Under the pieces are notes generated by a model. It was not told the DNA's origin. It worked only from the letters and a program-made list of their open reading frames with translations, and ran no database searches. From Bacteroidales bacterium (GTDB lineage: Bacteria > Bacteroidota > Bacteroidia > Bacteroidales > P3), in NCBI GenBank assembly GCA_016296345.1, contig JAEDJL010000038.1, positions 1-20,175 on the forward strand: a stretch of DNA of 20,175 nt, given 5' to 3'. Below are positions 16,432-20,175 of this stretch, one piece after another; position 1 is the stretch's first letter; the number at the start of each line of letters is the position of its first letter. Both the position numbers and the translations under genes were made by a program.

Positions 16432-16450
16432 CAAAACAATCTTTGTTTTG
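16432..16450. repeat. small inverted repeat after the membrane-protein gene
   Basis: CAAAACAA (16432-16439) and TTGTTTTG (16443-16450) form an 8-bp A/T-rich stem with a 3-nt loop, 5 nt beyond the stop codon of the membrane-protein gene on the minus strand. No T tract follows, so it could be only a weak terminator or 3' stabiliser. Nothing else is visible between 16366 and 16431. Confidence 0.35.
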
Positions 16451-16455
16451 CTTGT

Positions 16456-16959
16456 CTATTCAGTCGTTTGAGTTGAAGAAGTCATCAAATGGCGGAACAT
16501 ATACAGGTAATAGTAGGCAATGAAAAGCACTCCTGTCATTATGTCTCCTATTGCCACTCCTCTGAGAGAGAAAAACAATATCGGCAAAAGCAATGTGGCA
16601 CTCTTGCCTATGGCATAGAGGTTTACTCCCGTGCGATGACCATTCCACATAAGCAGACAGGCATAGAACAAAATCACACCCAAAACAAACATAAAGATGT
16701 AAAAAATGATGTTTGCACCAAGAAGGTATTTCAAATTCTCTTTCCAGAAGTACATTATCGAGGGAAGTTCCAATGTGTCAAGGAGATTTGTGAACCAATC
16801 GCCGAAAAATGTGCCGATTATTCCGAAAAGCGTTATCACAAAGGCATTGACAAAAGAGAAAACAAGCGGAATTTTTATCCCCCAACGGGAATACATATCT
16901 TTGTTTTGGCTCATCTGTCCTTTGTTGAGAAGGATTTGTGTTTTCTTTGTTGCTGTCAT
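16456..16959 (-). CDS. small integral membrane protein of unknown function
   Basis: 167 residues with four predicted membrane helices: about 30-50 (LVFSFVNAFVITLFGIIGTF), about 78-103 (ANIIFYIFMFVLGVILFYAC), about 116-132 (ATLLLPILFF) and about 136-156 (GDIMTGVLFIAYYYLYMF). The polar N terminus carries MSQNKDMYSRWGIKIP. No catalytic motif or named family is recognised. The frame extends to 17022, but that part lies inside the terminator hairpin and upstream of a good -7 box. The ATG at 16959 is therefore chosen; MSQNKDM, 14 codons later, is another possibility. It appears to be monocistronic, in the same direction as both neighbours. Confidence 0.75.
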   Translation of the reverse strand: MTATKKTQILLNKGQMSQNKDMYSRWGIKIPLVFSFVNAFVITLFGIIGTFFGDWFTNLLDTLELPSIMYFWKENLKYLLGANIIFYIFMFVLGVILFYACLLMWNGHRTGVNLYAIGKSATLLLPILFFSLRGVAIGDIMTGVLFIAYYYLYMFRHLMTSSTQTTE

Positions 16960-16979
16960 TTCATCGTTTTTTGATTGTG

Positions 16980-16987
16980 CAAAGGTA
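16980..16987 (-). promoter_or_regulatory. -7 element of the membrane-protein gene
   Basis: TACCTTTG on the minus strand (16987-16980), identical to the S9 peptidase box, gives a predicted start about 15-18 nt before the ATG at 16959. There is no TTTG at the right distance; the expected -33 position falls within the right half of the upstream terminator hairpin. Confidence 0.5.
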
Positions 16988-17002
16988 AATATAAAACACA
17001 AA

Positions 17003-17029
17003 ACGGAAGGTACTCGAAGCACCTTCCGT
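17003..17029 (-). terminator. rho-independent terminator of the PqqL-like peptidase gene
   Basis: A perfect 9-bp stem, ACGGAAGGT (17003-17011) with ACCTTCCGT (17021-17029), encloses a 9-nt loop. It lies 28 nt after the stop of the large M16 gene on the minus strand and is followed there by TTTTGTGTTTTAT. The stem is strong; the T tract is interrupted. Confidence 0.75.
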
Positions 17030-17057
17030 CCGATAAAAAATTATGAAAGAATAAGCT

Positions 17058-19907
17058 CTACTTCTTGCTTGGATTCATCGATTCAGGCTTCAAAGATACT
17101 CTTACATATTCGTCATGCTTCAAGTATTTTTGTGCAACTGCTTTCAAATCTTCAACAGTCAAGGCATTTACTGCTTCGGTGTACTCTTCCAATGTTTGAA
17201 TTTCGTATCCGTACCACTTAGAACCCGGAATTACACTCAACCAATAGCCGTTTCTTTCGAGCTGTGTCGTTCTTCCCGAAATCAACTGCTCTTTTACTTT
17301 TGCAAGGTCGGTTTCTGTTGGTCCTTCTTTCATGATTTGGTCAAATACTTCAAAGGTTGCGTTGGTCAATTTATCAACCGTAGATGGGTCACAGGTGTAG
17401 TAGCACATTGTTGTTGCCTCTACCTTAGGGTATTTGTCATAATCGAGGCTGAAAGAAGGAGAGTACGTTCCTCCAAGTTCCTCACGAATGACTTCTGTAA
17501 GCTTGATTGAGCATACGTTGTTCAAGGCTCTTGTTGCCAAACGTTCTTTGTCGTTCCATGTGAATGGATTTGTGAATGTGATTGTCATCAATCCCTTGTC
17601 TGCTTCGCCTTTATAGACGCTCTTATCTACCACTCCTTTTGCAAAGTCGGTTGAACGGTCTTGCCACTTCTCGGCTTTCTTACCGTTTGTCGAAGGTAGT
17701 CCGCCTATATACTTCTCTATCAATGGCAACATGGTCTTTTCGTCAATGTTTCCTACGAATGTGAAGGTAAAATCCGAAGCATCAGAAAATCTTTCCTTGA
17801 ATATTTTCAACATTTTGTTGATATCCATTTGCTTCAACTGAGCTTCGGTTGGTATCATTATGGTACGTTTGTCTTTTGGATACATTGATTTTATCCATTC
17901 TTCTTGGAATGCGAACTCCGGCATGTTCTTTACCATGTTGATTTGGGTCTTTAGCTTGTCTATTGTGTTGTCCAAGACTTCCTTGTCGGCTCTTGGTGCG
18001 GTGAAGAACATATACATATATTGCAACTGGGTCTCAAAATCTTTTGGTGAGCAGCTTCCCGAAAGGCTTTCTTGCAATTCGCCAATTTCAGGGCTGAGTC
18101 CGAAGTTCTTTCCCTTCATGAATTTCATCAACTGGCTGTGGTCGTATGTTCCGATACCGCATTGGTCGATTATGTTTGCTGCAAATTGTGCGTTAATCAT
18201 GTCTTTGTCTTCGTACATCGAAGTTCCGCCTGCCGATTGTGCCGAAACAAGTATCTCATCGTTCTTAAAATCTGTCTTTTTGATGATTACCTTTGCTCCG
18301 TTGCTTAGTGTGTATTCGGTGTAATCGAACTTTTCGTTCTTTGTTGTGGAGGTTATCTTGCCGCCTTTGACTTCTTGAGCAAAGAAAGGTTCGGTTTTGG
18401 TGTTATCAACCCATGCTTTGGTATCTGCCTTTTTGCACTTTTCGATTAGCTTCAAGATGTCTGCTTCTTTTGGAACTTTGACACCCTTCTTTTCAGGCAT
18501 TGCTATGGTGCAGATAAAGTTCTCATCTGTTATCCATTTGTTGATTAGAGCGTTCACTTCGTCCAATGTGATGTCGTCCATCAAGGCTTTTGCCCATTTG
18601 TTTTCCATTATCGCTCCCGGCATAGGGGTGTTTTCCAAGAAGTAATCGACCAATTCTGCTGCTATGTTGCCGCTTTCGGTCTTGCTTTCTTCTTTTGCTG
18701 CCTTTGCATATTGTTCAAGGAGAGCTTCTTTTGCACGGTCAAGTTCGCTTTGCAAGAAACCGTGTTGTTGCAAACGACGATTTTCCAACATTACAGTCTC
18801 GATTGCATTCATCACTTTGCCCTCTTTGGCAGTTATATATATTTGATATGCTGCAACAGGACGAGCCAAAAATCCGCCATAACCTGCGTATGCGTTCATG
18901 TAAGGGCAAGCTTTCTTTTCTGCAAGCTCGCTCAAACGTTCGCTGAACATGATTTCAAACAAGTTGTAAAGCAAGTGTTGTTCACGGAAGTCGCCGATTG
19001 TCTTGACTTCTTTTGCAGGGTGTTTGTAGAACATTTGAACCGATGTAGAGGTTGCTTCTTTGTCTGTTGCAACACACACAAGCGGCTCGACATTGTTGTC
19101 GATTGTGTAAACAGGTCTTTGAGTAGGAGTACAAGGTGCAGGAACCATTGTGAAGAAATCTATCACTTTTTGTTCCATTTCGTCAGCATCGAAATCTCCG
19201 ACAACGATTACAGCCATGTTATCTGGTTGATACCACTTCTTATAGAAGCCTCTGATGTCGTCATATACGAAGTTTTGAAGTCTGTCAAGCGTTCCTATAG
19301 GAAGTCTTTCGGCATATTTGCTGCCTTTAAGCATCGTTCCCCATGTTTTTGCTCTCAAACGCTCGCTGCCTCCTTGACCCATTCTCCATTCTTCGATGAT
19401 TACTCCTCTTTCTTTGTCGATTTCTTCGCCTGTCATCAAAGCTCCGAATGCCCAGCCGTCAAGGATTTTCAATCCCATGTCAAACAATTCCTTGTTATCA
19501 GTCGGCAAAGTCAAAGTGTAAACCGTTTGATCGAAACCGGTGTATGCGTTGATTTCTCTACCAAACACAATACCTTGCTTTTCCAATTCGCTAATCATCG
19601 AATTGCCCGGGTATTGTCTCGAACCATTAAAGTTCATGTGTTCGGTAAAGTGTGCCAATCCTACTTCGTTTGGCTCTTCCAACACACTTCCTGCATTGAT
19701 TGCAATTTGAAATTCTGCTCTGTTTGCAGGCTTGTTGTTCGATCTGATAAAATAGGTAAGTCCGTTGGCTAGTTTTCCTGTCCTTACCTTTCCGTTCAAT
19801 TTGATTTGCTCGTTAAGATCGACCTTTGCAGCCTTCTTGTTTTGAGCAAATCCCGTTGTTACCAATGTGATACACAACGCCAATGCTAAAAAAACTCTGT
19901 TTCTCAT
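17058..19907 (-). CDS. secreted PqqL-like M16 zinc metallopeptidase, double-length
   Basis: A 949-residue pitrilysin-type peptidase containing two M16 halves in one chain. A signal peptide (residues 1-21, ending TTGFA before Gln22) predicts export to the periplasm. The N-terminal half has the intact inverted zinc site His86-x2-Glu89-His90 (HFTEH) and the distal ligand in VIIEEW (Glu172/173). The second half, beginning around residue 520 (YTLSNGAKVIIK), lacks HxxEH and is the usual inactive partner domain closing the chamber. Length and arrangement fit the 930-950 residue PqqL/YddC-like enzymes common in Bacteroidota. It probably degrades peptides. The start follows the regulator gene by 30 nt of A-rich sequence without a Shine-Dalgarno or an evident promoter, so cotranscription with the regulator is possible. 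A hairpin terminator follows. Confidence 0.93.
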   Translation of the reverse strand: MRNRVFLALALCITLVTTGFAQNKKAAKVDLNEQIKLNGKVRTGKLANGLTYFIRSNNKPANRAEFQIAINAGSVLEEPNEVGLAHFTEHMNFNGSRQYPGNSMISELEKQGIVFGREINAYTGFDQTVYTLTLPTDNKELFDMGLKILDGWAFGALMTGEEIDKERGVIIEEWRMGQGGSERLRAKTWGTMLKGSKYAERLPIGTLDRLQNFVYDDIRGFYKKWYQPDNMAVIVVGDFDADEMEQKVIDFFTMVPAPCTPTQRPVYTIDNNVEPLVCVATDKEATSTSVQMFYKHPAKEVKTIGDFREQHLLYNLFEIMFSERLSELAEKKACPYMNAYAGYGGFLARPVAAYQIYITAKEGKVMNAIETVMLENRRLQQHGFLQSELDRAKEALLEQYAKAAKEESKTESGNIAAELVDYFLENTPMPGAIMENKWAKALMDDITLDEVNALINKWITDENFICTIAMPEKKGVKVPKEADILKLIEKCKKADTKAWVDNTKTEPFFAQEVKGGKITSTTKNEKFDYTEYTLSNGAKVIIKKTDFKNDEILVSAQSAGGTSMYEDKDMINAQFAANIIDQCGIGTYDHSQLMKFMKGKNFGLSPEIGELQESLSGSCSPKDFETQLQYMYMFFTAPRADKEVLDNTIDKLKTQINMVKNMPEFAFQEEWIKSMYPKDKRTIMIPTEAQLKQMDINKMLKIFKERFSDASDFTFTFVGNIDEKTMLPLIEKYIGGLPSTNGKKAEKWQDRSTDFAKGVVDKSVYKGEADKGLMTITFTNPFTWNDKERLATRALNNVCSIKLTEVIREELGGTYSPSFSLDYDKYPKVEATTMCYYTCDPSTVDKLTNATFEVFDQIMKEGPTETDLAKVKEQLISGRTTQLERNGYWLSVIPGSKWYGYEIQTLEEYTEAVNALTVEDLKAVAQKYLKHDEYVRVSLKPESMNPSKK

Positions 19908-19937
19908 AGCTTTTGAATTTGTTTGTTGTTAATTTTG

Positions 19938-20162
19938 TTATTTGTTATTTGTATTTTCTTCATTTTCATACTCCAAAATATCTCCCGGTTGGCAGTTTAA
20001 GGCTTTGCATATCGCCTCCAAGGTCGAAAAACGTATCGCTTTCGCTTTTCCTGTCTTCAAAATGGACATATTGGCAGGCGTTACATTGACCTTTGAAGAG
20101 AGTTCTCCCAAAGAAATTTTGCGTTTTGCCATCACTTCGTCCAAGTTTACCACAATTCCCAT
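19938..20162 (-). CDS. Cro/CI-type helix-turn-helix regulator, YozG-like
   Basis: A 74-residue DNA-binding protein consisting almost entirely of one XRE-type helix-turn-helix (residues about 8-62). It runs from VNLDEVMAKRKISLGELSSKVNVT, through the recognition helix ANMSILKTGKAKAIR, to FSTLEAICKALNCQPGDILEY. The wording is very close to the small regulators encoded just after DUF2975 membrane proteins in many Bacteroidota and Firmicutes, so such a gene is expected just beyond the right edge. An AAGGAG Shine-Dalgarno (20175-20170) stands 7 nt before the ATG, which is unusual here since other genes in the window have A-rich leaders. Complete gene; its target is unknown. The 3' end carries a short A/T heptamer repeat encoding Asn-rich residues. 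Confidence 0.9.
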   Translation of the reverse strand: MGIVVNLDEVMAKRKISLGELSSKVNVTPANMSILKTGKAKAIRFSTLEAICKALNCQPGDILEYENEENTNNK

Positions 20163-20175
20163 ACAACAACTCCTT

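Noticed and set aside
16960..17022. Longer N terminus for the small membrane protein
   Set aside because: The added codons overlap a terminator hairpin and the promoter -7 element.
18711..19772. A 353-codon open frame on the + strand opposite the large M16 gene
   Set aside because: It is antisense to a clearly real gene with intact motifs. The translation is Cys/Phe/His-rich without domain character, and such frames arise from codon bias on the sense strand.

Overview
The window looks like a chromosomal segment of a member of the Bacteroidota, most likely order Bacteroidales. Three things suggest this. The upstream regions carry the Bacteroidota-type promoter (TTTG, about 19-20 nt, TAnnTTTG) in place of -35/-10 boxes. 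Leaders are A-rich, with almost no Shine-Dalgarno sequences. The gene set is also typical: a FucP-type sugar MFS transporter, a secreted S9 peptidase, a PqqL-like M16 peptidase and AddAB. No phage, IS element, CRISPR array, rRNA or recognisable tRNA was seen.

Layout. Positions 1-360 hold no complete gene: there may be the 3' end of a + strand gene at the left edge, and a strong bidirectional terminator hairpin lies at 291-333. pruA (361-1986, -), for proline/glutamate-semialdehyde catabolism, is divergent from a hypothetical gene (2109-2729, +) that resembles the IPExxxVDY family. Their promoter elements interlock in a 122-bp gap. The hypothetical gene runs head-on into the sugar transporter gene, and the two coding regions overlap by 9 bp.

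Positions 12989 down to 2721 form one tightly packed minus-strand cluster: a DegT-type sugar aminotransferase, a small phosphoglycosyl transferase, addA, addB, a cytosolic M16B peptidase and a FucP-like MFS transporter. Gaps are 30 nt or less and several genes overlap, so it is probably one operon driven mainly from a promoter near 13019-13026. It combines surface-glycan functions, double-strand-break repair, proteolysis and sugar uptake.

Upstream, a secreted prolyl-oligopeptidase-family peptidase and rsmG are translationally coupled (ATGA overlap) behind a well-formed promoter at 16230-16261. Just upstream of that promoter lies a compact cluster of four AAACGGCGTTTT-type repeats (16287-16365). 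Next come a small four-helix membrane protein, a hairpin terminator that overlaps that gene's promoter region, a 949-residue secreted PqqL-like M16 metallopeptidase, and at the right edge a 74-residue Cro/CI-type regulator.

Most of the window is ordinary housekeeping and accessory Bacteroidales content. The items most worth a second look are the 16.3-kb repeat cluster, the alternative pairings before the left-edge terminator, the interlocked divergent promoters, and the isolated PGT/aminotransferase pair placed ahead of addAB, whose PGT lacks the usual Pro in its membrane helix. I did not find convincing evidence of an entirely new biological system.
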